The notes under the pieces: generated by a model
What the model was told of the DNA's origin: nothing
Seen by the model: the letters and a program-made list of their open reading frames with translations, nothing else
Database searches by the model: none
Assembly: GCA_964472545.1 (NCBI GenBank)
Contig: CAYYNP010000006.1
Coordinates: 20,647 to 84,646 of the forward strand
Reading direction: 5' to 3'
Length of the DNA stretch: 64,000 nt
Source of the DNA: CAYYNP01 sp964472545
GTDB taxonomy: Bacteria > Planctomycetota > Planctomycetia > Pirellulales > Thermoguttaceae
Shown: positions 16,873-25,011 of the stretch, piece after piece
How the letters are laid out: each line of letters begins with the position of its first letter
How positions within the stretch are numbered: the first letter of the stretch is position 1
Program-made: the position numbers and the translations under genes

Positions 16873-18918
16873 CTACTTGCCGACCAGTCGAAACGCGAGC
16901 GCGGGTCGGCCGGCGGCGGCGAAACCGCCACGTAGCTTGAACCACGAATCGACGTCGTGAGGCACTGTGCCGGACGATCCCACGGCCTGACACACGAACC
17001 GCGTGCGTTGCATCGGCGAAAGGGTGACGTCGAAACGGTCCTCGGTGAGCCGCCAGCCGGACGGCGTACGTTCGATCGCGATGGTGCCTCGGACCGCGGC
17101 ATCGCTGAAGTTGTAGGCGTAGAACTCCAACTCGACCGGTTTGCCGGCGTCGACCACGTGGGCGTGGACGCCGGCCCAGGGCTGTTCGGGCAATTCGACC
17201 TTCGACGCCGGGGGCATCCGCAACTGCAACACGACCGGCGAAGTCCTGCCGCCGCGGAACTCGCTCCTTGATGGCCGCTCTAAGGGCAGTCTCTCGGCAT
17301 CGCCGGCGCGTAAGATCACGAAAACGGCGGCCGACGCCAGCTTCTCGGGAATACGATTTCCCAACGGGCGGCCCAGGTAATCGAAGACGCCTTCGACGTT
17401 TACGTTCTCCGGTAGCGACCAAGGCGCCGTCGTCGTTCCCTTGTCGTCCCAATCGCCCGGCCGCTCGGCCCAAGCGACCAGCACGTCGCGGGCGACGCCG
17501 TCGGGCCTTGAGCAAAACGCGAACACTCGGGCGTGTGGCTGGCCGGCCGGTTGCCATCGCCCGAGACACCGTGCGCCGGCCAGAAGACGTCCCAAGGCCG
17601 CCAACGCCACGTAGCTCGGCCGCGGCGTTTGGTCCAGACGCAACAGCCCGAATTGGATCTTGCCGCCATGCTCGCAGTAGTGGCCGAGGATGAAGTGGAA
17701 GTGGCGATTGGCCCCGGCAAACAGGCTCGTGGCGTACGAATGGGCCATGAACTGGGCCTTCAGCCGTTCGTAGCGCGGCGAGAGATCGTGCCACGGCGGT
17801 CCGGTCTCGGAGCGAATGCCGCGGTCGGCTTCGGTGATCCAGATCGGCCGGCCGCAAGCCGCCCGGCGGATCGGTGCCCACAGCTCGACGTACGACTCGG
17901 GCCAGTCGTAGGTGTGTGTGTTGCAGGTGTCGAAGTAAGGCCAGGTTTCGTTCTGAAGCACGCCGCTTGCGTGGATGTCAGTCGGCGTGCCGGCCAGGAC
18001 GTTGAAACCAACGACGACCTTCGGCTCGCCTGCCTTGAAGCCGAGATAGGCCACCTTCTGATAGCTGCACATCTGATCGATCGTGTGGCCGCCGAAGTTG
18101 CTGATGTTGGCCTCGTTCCACGGTTCCCACGCCTGCACGTGATCGCCGAACCGTTCGGCCAGCGCCTTGCAGGATCGATAGACGATGCGCAGGTCCGGCG
18201 GAAAACGCCCCCGCCCGTCGATCGGGTCGGCCGCCCAGTCGGGCGTGTCGTGAAAGACTTGCAGGATCTTCAGCCCGTCGCGATGCTGGATCGTCGCCGA
18301 CGTGTCGTAGGTCGTCTTCTCGCGGAAGGTCTCCGCGTCGGGTTGGATTTCTCCCCAGTGCAGCCGATCGCGGACCCAATTCACTCCGGCCAACGCCGCC
18401 AGCCGTGAGAGCCGGGCCTGGCCTTGCGGATCGTCCCGGGCGAACCAGGCGGCTGCGCTATCGACACAGATGGGCGAGTCTTGCGGCACTGGCTCCGCCA
18501 ATCGGGCCAACACGGCGGCCGAGGTCCATCCGAGCGGTTCGCCCTGCCGGTCGAGAATCTCCAGGCGATACCACCCTATGCCGAGTTGTCCCGGCCGTAC
18601 GGCTTGCGGGTCCTTGGAATCCGCCGCCTCATCGCCCCGGCGGAAACTCCCGCGACGGATCACGTCGCCGAGATCGTCCAGCAGTTTCCACTGGGCGGCC
18701 TCCCCTCGCATTTCCCGTGGGACGACAATCCGTACTTCCTCATCGGCCAAGAAGACGTTGCCCGGATGATCCCCCGCCGGCACGGGAGCGTCCCTCGGGA
18801 TTTCCCGCAAGGCTCGGCCCAGATCCCCACGTTGTCGCGTCGCGCCTTTCTCCTGCGAGACCGCAATGGCCGTGAGGCCAGTCATGCACAAAGCGATCGA
18901 TCGTATTGCGAATCTCAT
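16873..18918 (-). CDS. Exported glycoside-hydrolase-like protein (clan GH-A type)
   Basis: A 681-residue protein with an N-terminal signal peptide (FAIRSIALCMTGLTAIAVS). The middle part (about 170-470) looks like a (beta/alpha)8 glycosidase barrel: VNWVRDRLHWGEIQP, then EPWNEANIS with Glu269 as candidate acid/base, then WITEADRG with Glu363 as candidate nucleophile. The WNE and ITE pair at the ends of strands 4 and 7 is typical of clan GH-A families such as GH39. Beta-sandwich regions flank it. Inference: secreted polysaccharide-active enzyme; the substrate cannot be read. Start ATG at 18918 without a clear Shine-Dalgarno site. Confidence 0.65.
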   Translation of the reverse strand: MRFAIRSIALCMTGLTAIAVSQEKGATRQRGDLGRALREIPRDAPVPAGDHPGNVFLADEEVRIVVPREMRGEAAQWKLLDDLGDVIRRGSFRRGDEAADSKDPQAVRPGQLGIGWYRLEILDRQGEPLGWTSAAVLARLAEPVPQDSPICVDSAAAWFARDDPQGQARLSRLAALAGVNWVRDRLHWGEIQPDAETFREKTTYDTSATIQHRDGLKILQVFHDTPDWAADPIDGRGRFPPDLRIVYRSCKALAERFGDHVQAWEPWNEANISNFGGHTIDQMCSYQKVAYLGFKAGEPKVVVGFNVLAGTPTDIHASGVLQNETWPYFDTCNTHTYDWPESYVELWAPIRRAACGRPIWITEADRGIRSETGPPWHDLSPRYERLKAQFMAHSYATSLFAGANRHFHFILGHYCEHGGKIQFGLLRLDQTPRPSYVALAALGRLLAGARCLGRWQPAGQPHARVFAFCSRPDGVARDVLVAWAERPGDWDDKGTTTAPWSLPENVNVEGVFDYLGRPLGNRIPEKLASAAVFVILRAGDAERLPLERPSRSEFRGGRTSPVVLQLRMPPASKVELPEQPWAGVHAHVVDAGKPVELEFYAYNFSDAAVRGTIAIERTPSGWRLTEDRFDVTLSPMQRTRFVCQAVGSSGTVPHDVDSWFKLRGGFAAAGRPALAFRLVGK

Positions 18919-18924
18919 GGCTTG

Positions 18925-19560
18925 TCACCCAGACTGACTCGAACCGCCCCGTGCCGCCTCGATCGCGGCATCCAAGTGTACGGGGCTCATCCCCAACGCG
19001 TTGCCCACCTCCGCGAGCAATGCCCGCTCGGCGTCCTGAAGTTCGCCGTCGGCGGTGGCCACCGTAACGGCCGCCCGGACCACCAGTTCCTTGCCTTCGT
19101 CGTCGAGACCTCGGGCAATCTGTGTCAAGAGGCGGGCTGTGTCTTGTCTCCGCGAAGCCACCTGGCGGGCTTCCGTCTTCACGGCCTTGGCGGCAAGGTT
19201 CTTGCCCGTCATCTGCTGATAGATGCGCCGAATCGCCTGCACTTCGACCTCTTTGATCGTGCCGTCGGTGAGCATCGCGTCGATCATCAACTGCTTCACG
19301 CAGCGATGAAGTACCTCTTGAAACTCCGCCGCTCCCACGCCCGGATCGTAGTTGAGGACTTCCAACCCGTAGGGGCTCCCACATTGCTGACACTCGATTT
19401 GCTCGCCGAGCGTGCCCAGGGGTATCAGCGGGATGAAGTAGAGGGAAAAGTATTGGCGAACCCGCTTGTGAAGGTAGGGGAAATTGGCCTGGCAACGGGG
19501 GCAGTAAAACGTGCCCGAGCCGATCGTCTTATCCGCACTGCGTGTTCCGAAGATGATCAT
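18925..19560 (-). CDS. Zinc-ribbon protein with TerB-like domain
   Basis: A 211-residue protein. The N-terminus has a zinc ribbon (CPRC...CQQC, residues 20-60) around a hydrophobic stretch. Residues 75-205 form an all-helical TerB-like domain: VKQLMIDAMLTDGTIKEVEV and VTVATADGELQDAERALLAE contain the two acidic DG.I/DGEL loops of that family, which may bind metal. It ends 6 bases before the start of the downstream minus-strand GH-like gene, so the two may be co-transcribed. Role unknown. Confidence 0.7.
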   Translation of the reverse strand: MIIFGTRSADKTIGSGTFYCPRCQANFPYLHKRVRQYFSLYFIPLIPLGTLGEQIECQQCGSPYGLEVLNYDPGVGAAEFQEVLHRCVKQLMIDAMLTDGTIKEVEVQAIRRIYQQMTGKNLAAKAVKTEARQVASRRQDTARLLTQIARGLDDEGKELVVRAAVTVATADGELQDAERALLAEVGNALGMSPVHLDAAIEAARGGSSQSG

Positions 19561-19581
19561 CGTACGACTCCCCCACGGAAT

Positions 19582-20556
19582 CTATCTTGTCTTGTCCACC
19601 CTGATACCGTCGAACTGGTCGCCGAAGGTGCGTTCGAGAAAGAAGTCGATTGCCTCCTCGAGCGTGTCGGCGGGGTGGGACTGAAGCTCGGAAAACCGCA
19701 TCACGCCGATTTCGTGTTGCTCGTGGATCGTGCAGCCGTCTGAGCGGAGTTCGATTCGCACGCCGTCGAACGGCCCGTCGGTCGACGCGCCGGGCGGCAG
19801 CCAGTTCGATTGAGTGAGAATCTGTTCCGCCGCCGAGAACAGAGAGCCACGCGGCATCTTCCCGTCCGGCAGCGCGGCCCGCTCGGCCACGCTTAGGTGG
19901 AACGTCTCGATCAGCCTGCGGGCCAACGCGTGCGTGTCGGGTTGGCCCGGTTTGGCGGGCGCTGTGGCTTCCTGTGGGCTAAGTCCGGATGCATCAATCG
20001 GGTGAGCCAGTGGTGGCGATGTTTGCTCCGGTGAGGGCGACTCGACCGACTCAATCAACCGCAGCGCCGATCTGGCCAGTTCGCAATTAGGGAACTCCTC
20101 GAGCGCTCGGCCGTAGATCCGCTTTGCCGCTTGTCCGTTGCCGAGTTGTATGTGGCAGAAGGCGATGTTGCACAGGGCAATTTCGCGATAGCTTGAAGCC
20201 GAGGAGGACATGATGGTCAGGGCGCGAAAGCGATCGACCCAAGGATGGCGGCTGAAGAACGCGTAACCTTCCTCGTAGGCCTTGATGGCGAGTTCGATTC
20301 GCCCGTTCCGCAGGAGTTTCATGGCCCGGTTATGGGCCCGGGGGATCAGGCGACGCGAGCCGATCATGTACAGCAAGCAGACAGCGGCGCCCCAGAGGAT
20401 CCCATCCGGCCCGGCGATGCAGTAGGCGAGGCCAATCACGCCGGCGAAGACCGCGTACCGCAGCAACGTGGCCGGCCATGATATCTGATGTATGATCGGC
20501 AAACGTCCGGCGGCCGCGGCGGACGTTTCGTCCGGAGACGAATACGGATTTGACAT
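19582..20556 (-). CDS. TPR-containing membrane protein, function unknown
   Basis: A 324-residue protein with two transmembrane helices near residues 28-67 (VFAGVIGLAYCIAG; LWGAAVCLLYMIGS). TPR-like helices follow: IELAIKAYEEGYAFF and NIAFCHIQLGNGQAAKRIYGRALEEFPN. The C-terminal part is Pro-rich and then globular, with LRSDGCTIHEQHEIGVMRFSE. It lies 21 bases upstream of the TerB-like gene on the same strand. I do not recognise the family. Confidence 0.65.
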   Translation of the reverse strand: MSNPYSSPDETSAAAAGRLPIIHQISWPATLLRYAVFAGVIGLAYCIAGPDGILWGAAVCLLYMIGSRRLIPRAHNRAMKLLRNGRIELAIKAYEEGYAFFSRHPWVDRFRALTIMSSSASSYREIALCNIAFCHIQLGNGQAAKRIYGRALEEFPNCELARSALRLIESVESPSPEQTSPPLAHPIDASGLSPQEATAPAKPGQPDTHALARRLIETFHLSVAERAALPDGKMPRGSLFSAAEQILTQSNWLPPGASTDGPFDGVRIELRSDGCTIHEQHEIGVMRFSELQSHPADTLEEAIDFFLERTFGDQFDGIRVDKTR

Positions 20557-20686
20557 GAGATCGCCCAGTCCCTGGTCAATACACGGAAGTCGACACCCAC
20601 AGCCGTCCCGATCGCTTGAACTCAGCGCGCGAACGCATCATAGGTCAAACGCGACCTAAACGAAAGCACGGCCGGATCATCCGGTC

Positions 20687-20722
20687 TTCCTCCTCTCTGT
20701 GGTCTCTGTGGCCTCTGTGGTA
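20687..20722. repeat. Tandem CTCTGTGG repeat
   Basis: Three near-perfect units CTCTGTGGT, CTCTGTGGC and CTCTGTGGT run in the 208-base gap between divergent genes, 40 bases before the recO start. Possible slippage-prone or dispersed element. Confidence 0.5.
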
Positions 20723-20764
20723 GACTGCCATCGCCCGGCCGGATGAGACAGGACTTCTAGACTT

Positions 20765-21520
20765 ATGCCCAGTGAAAAATCCACCGCCATCGTCTTGCGG
20801 ACCATCGAGTTCAGCGAAACCAGCCTGGTGGTCACGCTGTTTACGCGAGACTTCGGGAAGATAGGCGCTTTAGCGAAGGGCGGAAGACGACTCAAGGGCC
20901 CGTTCGAGTCTGCTCTTGACGTGTTGGCCCTTTGTCGCATAGTGTTCCTCCACAAATCGTCCGAAGCGTTGGACCTTTTGACGGAAGCCAAGCTCCTGCG
21001 GCGGTTCCGCCCGGCCGGCAAGGACCTCTTCGGTCTGTATGCGGCCTATTACGTGGCCGAGTTGCTGGGGGAGTTGACCGACGATTGCGACCCTCATCCG
21101 AAACTGTTCGATCTGGCCGACGAAACGCTCGCAGCCCTCGCCGCCGGCGAGCCGGTTGCGCGGCGGGTGGTGCGGTTTGAATTGGGCACGTTGCGGTTGC
21201 TGGGACACACCCCGTCGTTGGATTGCTGCGCCGAATGCGGCACGGCGGTCGAGACCTCCGCCCGGGTGGCCTTTGGCCCGATCGACGGCGGCGTGTTGTG
21301 TGGCCGATGTCGGGCGGGAAAGCGGCGGTTGGTTTCGGTCAGCGCCGGTGCGCTGCGGACGATGCGGCTGTTGGCCGAGCCCGACGGGCGTACGTGGCAG
21401 CGGATCGAGATCGACCCGCGCACGTTGGGCGAAACCCGGGGCGTGTTGAACCATTACCTGAGCCACTTGCTGGGGCGAAAACCCCGCATGCACGAGCACC
21501 TTGGCTTGCTCTGGAACTGA
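20765..21520 (+). CDS. recO: DNA repair protein RecO
   Basis: A 251-residue protein of the RecFOR pathway, which loads RecA on single-stranded gaps. The N-terminal OB-fold reads AIVLRTIEFSETSLVVTLFTRDFGKIGALAKGGR split over residues 8-41, and the helical C-terminal domain carries a Cys4 zinc site (CCAECG and CGRC). Length is normal for RecO. The lipoprotein gene follows 42 bases downstream. Confidence 0.9.
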   Translation: MPSEKSTAIVLRTIEFSETSLVVTLFTRDFGKIGALAKGGRRLKGPFESALDVLALCRIVFLHKSSEALDLLTEAKLLRRFRPAGKDLFGLYAAYYVAELLGELTDDCDPHPKLFDLADETLAALAAGEPVARRVVRFELGTLRLLGHTPSLDCCAECGTAVETSARVAFGPIDGGVLCGRCRAGKRRLVSVSAGALRTMRLLAEPDGRTWQRIEIDPRTLGETRGVLNHYLSHLLGRKPRMHEHLGLLWN

Positions 21521-21562
21521 GTTTTCCTCGTAAGCGACCACCGAAGGACAAGGACGTCCGAC

Positions 21563-22741
21563 ATGTCGATGCACGGATTGCGGCCGGCGATTGCCGTGGC
21601 CGTTCTGTTGGGCCTGACGACCGGCTGCCGGCTGTGGCAGAAAGACACCGACCCGCCGGTCGACCCGTATTTGCGTGCGGCCTCGGAGGTGGTGCCGGCG
21701 TCGGCAACCGAGCCGATCGACGAACCGCCGCTGGACGAATCCGCGCCGGAGGAAGAACCCGGCTTCGAGCTCTCCGACCTCGCGCCGTCCGCCATCCGCC
21801 GCAACATCAAGGAGATGACCGGCAACGGCCCCAACGAAGACGTCGCCCGGCAGTTGCTCCGCGAAGGCGAGGAGTTGTTCCGCCAGGAGAATTACGCCGA
21901 GGCGGCAGAAAAATTCGGAGACGCCGCAGATCGCTGGCCCGACTCGTCGCTGGAGGAAGACGCCCTGTTCCTCTTGGGCGAGAGCTACTACTTCATGAAC
22001 GAGTACCCCGACGCCGAAGAGACGTTCGAGACGCTGATGGAGAAGCACGGCCACTCGCGATACGTCGACACGATTGCCAAGCGGATGTACGCCATCGGGC
22101 GATATTGGCAGCAGTTGCATCAGGAGGAACCGATTGGGGCCATCCGGCCCAACCTGACCGACCAGTCGCGTCCACGGTTCGACACCCACGGCAGGGCGAT
22201 TCGAGCCTATCAGAAAGTGGCGCAGTGGGATCCCCGTGGCCCGCTGGCGGACGATGCGGTGATGGCCGTGGCCAAGGCCCACTACGCCAACAAACGGTAC
22301 GAGGACGCCGCCTATTACTTCGACATGTTGCGGAAGGAGCACGCCGACAGCGAACACCAACTTCGCGCACACGTGTTGGCCGTACAGAGCAAACTGCGAA
22401 TCTACCAAGGAGAACGCTACGACCGCACCGCGTTGGACGAGGCCGACAAGATCGCCGCGCAGGCGCTGGTGCAATTCCGCGGCCGACTGGGAGAAGAGGC
22501 GTCGCGGCTGGGCGAGGTTCGTGGTCGGATTATCGCCGAAAAGGCCCAGCGCGACCTGGCCGACGCCGAGTATTACGAAGGCAAGGGGCGCTACAAGGCG
22601 GCCCGGTTCTACTACGGTGAACTGATCAAGAACTACCCCGGCACCCAACACGCCGAGCGTGCCCAACGGCGGTTGGAGGCGATCCGCGACAAGACGGACT
22701 CGTCGAACCCGCTGCAGTGGCTCAGCAACGCGTTGTCGTAG
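21563..22741 (+). CDS. TPR lipoprotein, BamD-like
   Basis: A 392-residue lipoprotein with lipobox LTTGC (mature Cys near residue 22). After an acidic linker come TPR units: LREGEELFRQENYAEAAEKF, FLLGESYYFMNEYPDAEETF and YYGELIKNYPGTQHAERAQ. This is the BamD/ComL pattern, an outer-membrane assembly lipoprotein that works with BamA. BamD is usually about 250 residues; the extra length comes from an inserted middle region. The next gene, an LptE-like lipoprotein, starts 3 bases after the stop, consistent with an outer-membrane biogenesis operon. Confidence 0.75.
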   Translation: MSMHGLRPAIAVAVLLGLTTGCRLWQKDTDPPVDPYLRAASEVVPASATEPIDEPPLDESAPEEEPGFELSDLAPSAIRRNIKEMTGNGPNEDVARQLLREGEELFRQENYAEAAEKFGDAADRWPDSSLEEDALFLLGESYYFMNEYPDAEETFETLMEKHGHSRYVDTIAKRMYAIGRYWQQLHQEEPIGAIRPNLTDQSRPRFDTHGRAIRAYQKVAQWDPRGPLADDAVMAVAKAHYANKRYEDAAYYFDMLRKEHADSEHQLRAHVLAVQSKLRIYQGERYDRTALDEADKIAAQALVQFRGRLGEEASRLGEVRGRIIAEKAQRDLADAEYYEGKGRYKAARFYYGELIKNYPGTQHAERAQRRLEAIRDKTDSSNPLQWLSNALS

Positions 22742-22744
22742 GAG

Positions 22745-23440
22745 GTGGTTGTGGACACGACGTCTTGCCGGAACACAGATGGTAGCAACTGGGTGGCTGG
22801 GGCAAAGCGGAGCGGTGCCCCAGTGACGGATGTTCCAGAGACTCACAACGACTGGGGCACCGCTACGCTCTGCCGCCAGCCACCCCGAAACCGTCTTCAC
22901 GCGAGCTTCCGCATCCGCACGGCTCTGATCTTCTGCCTAGCGATCATCCTGTTGACGTCGATCGGCGGATGCGCGGGCTACCGCATCGGCACCGAGTCGC
23001 TCTATCCGGCCGACGTCCGCACGGTCTTTGTGCCGATGATCGAGTCGACCAGCTTCCGCCGCAACCTGGGAGAACAACTCACCGAGGCAGTGATCAAAGA
23101 AATCGAGTTGAACACCGATTTCGACGTCGTCGACACGCCGCAGGCCGACAGCGTCCTCGCCGCGAGAATCGTCGGCGAGGGCAAGAGCGTGGTGATCCAA
23201 CGCCGTAGCGGCTACGCTCGAGAGGTTGAAACCGAACTGCAGATCGAGGTCCGTTGGATCGACCGCCAACACAACGAACTGCGGGCCTCGGGCACGGTTT
23301 CCGTGCCGCCGGAGATGACCCACGTGGGGGCCACGGCCAGTTTGGTCCCCGAGGTCGGCCAGTCGGTTGCCACGGCTCAGCAGGTGGCGATCTCGCGGCT
23401 GGCCAAACAGATCGTCGGGTTAATGGAGAACCCGTGGTAG
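22745..23440 (+). CDS. LptE-like outer-membrane lipoprotein with repeat-derived N-terminal extension
   Basis: A 231-residue product. The lipobox LTSIGGC lies only near residue 74; from the Cys onwards the sequence (GYRIGTESLYPADVRTVFVP, NLGEQLTEAVIKEIE, ARIVGEGKSVVIQ) matches the LptE/RlpB family that plugs LptD and delivers LPS. The 58 residues before the signal helix come mostly from a family C inverted repeat (22792-22884), for example VAGAKRSGAPV. No ATG, GTG or TTG lies between the repeat and the signal helix, so GTG at 22745 is the only evident start. Either the repeat is translated or a non-standard start is used. Confidence 0.75.
   Translation: MVVDTTSCRNTDGSNWVAGAKRSGAPVTDVPETHNDWGTATLCRQPPRNRLHASFRIRTALIFCLAIILLTSIGGCAGYRIGTESLYPADVRTVFVPMIESTSFRRNLGEQLTEAVIKEIELNTDFDVVDTPQADSVLAARIVGEGKSVVIQRRSGYAREVETELQIEVRWIDRQHNELRASGTVSVPPEMTHVGATASLVPEVGQSVATAQQVAISRLAKQIVGLMENPW
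22792..22884. repeat. Inverted repeat, family C copy 1
   Basis: The left arm at 22792-22824 (GGTGGCTGGGGCAAAGCGGA...) and the right arm at 22851-22884 are near-perfect reverse complements around a 26-base centre. It lies between the start codon and the signal-peptide codons of the LptE-like gene. Confidence 0.8.
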
Positions 23441-23450
23441 TCGCGCCGCT

Positions 23451-23688
23451 GGGGAACGGGAGTCTTCTTCACTTGGCGTGCCGGCTCGTGCGACGGTAAG
23501 AGGGGCGTCTTGAAGTGTCTCGTATGCGGCGTTCGATTGGGAAGAAGAGTCCCGTCCCTCTGGCGCGGTGAAGTGAAAGGGACGGGACTCCTCTTCCCAA
23601 TCGAAAAGAACGGTTGACTCAGACTTCAATCCTCTCCGTAACAGTTTGCTGGGGTCGTTGCGCCGGATGAAGAGGACTCCCGTCCCCG
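23451..23688. repeat. Family D inverted repeats, compound copy
   Basis: Four arms of the motif GGGACGGGAGTCTTCTTCCC-AATCGAA occur at 23451-23470 (+), 23532-23559 (-), 23578-23605 (+) and 23668-23688 (-). They fill the 258-base gap between the LptE-like gene and folP. Another copy is at 47156-47265. Confidence 0.75.
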
Positions 23689-23698
23689 AGCTTTTGCG

Positions 23699-24550
23699 AT
23701 GATGACGCGCGTTGAACAATGGCAACTCCGCAGCCGCACGCTCACCGTCGGCAAGATCCCGTTGTTGATGGGGATCGTCAACGTCACGCCCGACAGTTTC
23801 TCCGACGGCGGGAAGTTTTTCGACCCGGTGGCAGCCGTCGAGCAGGGTTTGCGGCTGGCGGCTGAAGGGGCCGATCTGCTGGACGTCGGCGGCGAGAGCA
23901 CGCGGCCCGGTTCGGCAGGGGTCGACGCCGACGAGGAGCTCCGCCGAGTGATTCCGGTTGTCCGTGGGTTGTGCGAGCAGTGCGAGGTGCCCGTTTCGAT
24001 CGACACGTCCAAAGCGGCGGTTGCCCGGGAGGCACTCGCTGCCGGGGCGGAAGCCGTCAACGACGTAACGGCGCTCTGCGGCGATCCGCAGATGCTGCCG
24101 CTGGCCGTCCAGAGCGGCTGCGGCGTCTGTGCGATGCACATGCTCGGCACGCCGCGGACGATGCAGCAAGCCCCGGCTTACGACGATGTGGTCGAAGACG
24201 TGGCGGAGTATCTCGCAGCCCGCCGCGACGCCCTGGTAGGTGCCGGCGTCGACGCCGCACGCATCGCCCTGGACCCGGGCATCGGCTTCGGCAAGACGCT
24301 CGAGCACAATCTGGCGTTGTTGTCCGGAGTCCGGCGCTTCCATGCCCTGGGGTGCCCCGTGCTGATTGGCCACAGCCGCAAGCGGTTCATCGGCCAGTTG
24401 CTCGGCGACGCCCACGCCGACCGTACGGCGGGCACCATTGGGGTGGCCACGTCGCTGGCCCGGCAAGGCGTACAGATTCTACGCGTGCATGACGTAGGTG
24501 CCGTTCGTCAGGCACTGCTGCTGGCCGCGGCATCGAAAGGCGGTTGCTGA
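23699..24550 (+). CDS. folP: Dihydropteroate synthase
   Basis: A 283-residue TIM-barrel enzyme joining p-aminobenzoate to 6-hydroxymethyl-dihydropterin diphosphate in folate synthesis. All signature segments are present: GIVNVTPDSFSDGG, DVGGESTRPG, SIDTSKAAVA, NDVTAL, DPGIGFGKTLEHN and IGHSRKRFIG, with the Lys and Arg of the last motif binding substrate. Start: two adjacent ATG codons at 23699 and 23702, just after a family D repeat. Confidence 0.95.
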   Translation: MMTRVEQWQLRSRTLTVGKIPLLMGIVNVTPDSFSDGGKFFDPVAAVEQGLRLAAEGADLLDVGGESTRPGSAGVDADEELRRVIPVVRGLCEQCEVPVSIDTSKAAVAREALAAGAEAVNDVTALCGDPQMLPLAVQSGCGVCAMHMLGTPRTMQQAPAYDDVVEDVAEYLAARRDALVGAGVDAARIALDPGIGFGKTLEHNLALLSGVRRFHALGCPVLIGHSRKRFIGQLLGDAHADRTAGTIGVATSLARQGVQILRVHDVGAVRQALLLAAASKGGC

Positions 24551-24602
24551 CCCCCCAGGGGAGCCACTTTGCGGGAAATCCTCAGCTTGCCCTTCTGCGC
24601 AA

Positions 24603-24630
24603 TTGACAAACGGCAGAAACGTGATAAATT
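24603..24630 (+). promoter_or_regulatory. Sigma-70-like promoter with extended -10
   Basis: A perfect TTGACA at 24603-24608 is followed after 16 bases by TAAATT at 24625-24630, which carries an upstream TG (24622-24623) as in extended -10 elements. Transcription would start near 24637 and run into the hairpin at 24722. Confidence 0.5.
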
Positions 24631-24721
24631 GCGGGAAGTTGAACGATCCGGTTTCGGACCTTGATTTGATCGAGGCATCACGGCGGCCATGCAGAAAAGC
24701 CCTTCCCGTTCGTCACAGAAG

Positions 24722-24776
24722 ATGGGGTCGGGGAGCGTTCTGCCGCGGTAGCAGGACGGTCCTTGGCCCCATTTTT
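24722..24776 (+). terminator. Intrinsic-terminator-like hairpin
   Basis: The arms 24722-24743 and 24751-24772 pair at 17 of 22 positions plus G-U pairs, around a 7-base loop, and are followed at once by TTTTT (24772-24776) on the plus strand. It may end folP transcription, end a short RNA from the promoter at 24603, or attenuate the PEP-CTERM operon. Confidence 0.6.
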
Positions 24777-25011
24777 CGTTGGCCGGCGGTAGGTCTTCCT
24801 GCCCATCTTCCCGTTTGAATACGGAGGCAGCGACTTCGCACCCGAGTCGACCGCGGCCACCTTGGTGGCGATTCTCTTTGGGTGCCTCTGTTGTTGACCC
24901 ACCGCAACGTGGGCAACTCCCCGTGAACTTCCGGGCGGGATCTCGCTTGCCGGGATCCGCTCGCGTTGTTCTTGCGCGCAAATGCGACCACGAAACGTGA
25001 AGAGGCGAACG

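Larger units (their letters stand above)
24551..25011. other. 461-base gap holding a promoter-like site and a terminator-like hairpin
   Basis: No plausible gene is seen on either strand. The gap contains the promoter-like site at 24603-24630 and the hairpin plus T-tract at 24722-24776, listed separately. The rest (24777-25011) shows no recognisable feature apart from the AGAGG ribosome-binding site near 25000. Confidence 0.5.

Noticed and set aside
20870..22900. 676-residue open frame opposite recO and the BamD-like gene
   Set aside because: It spans several real genes in antisense and shows no recognisable domain.
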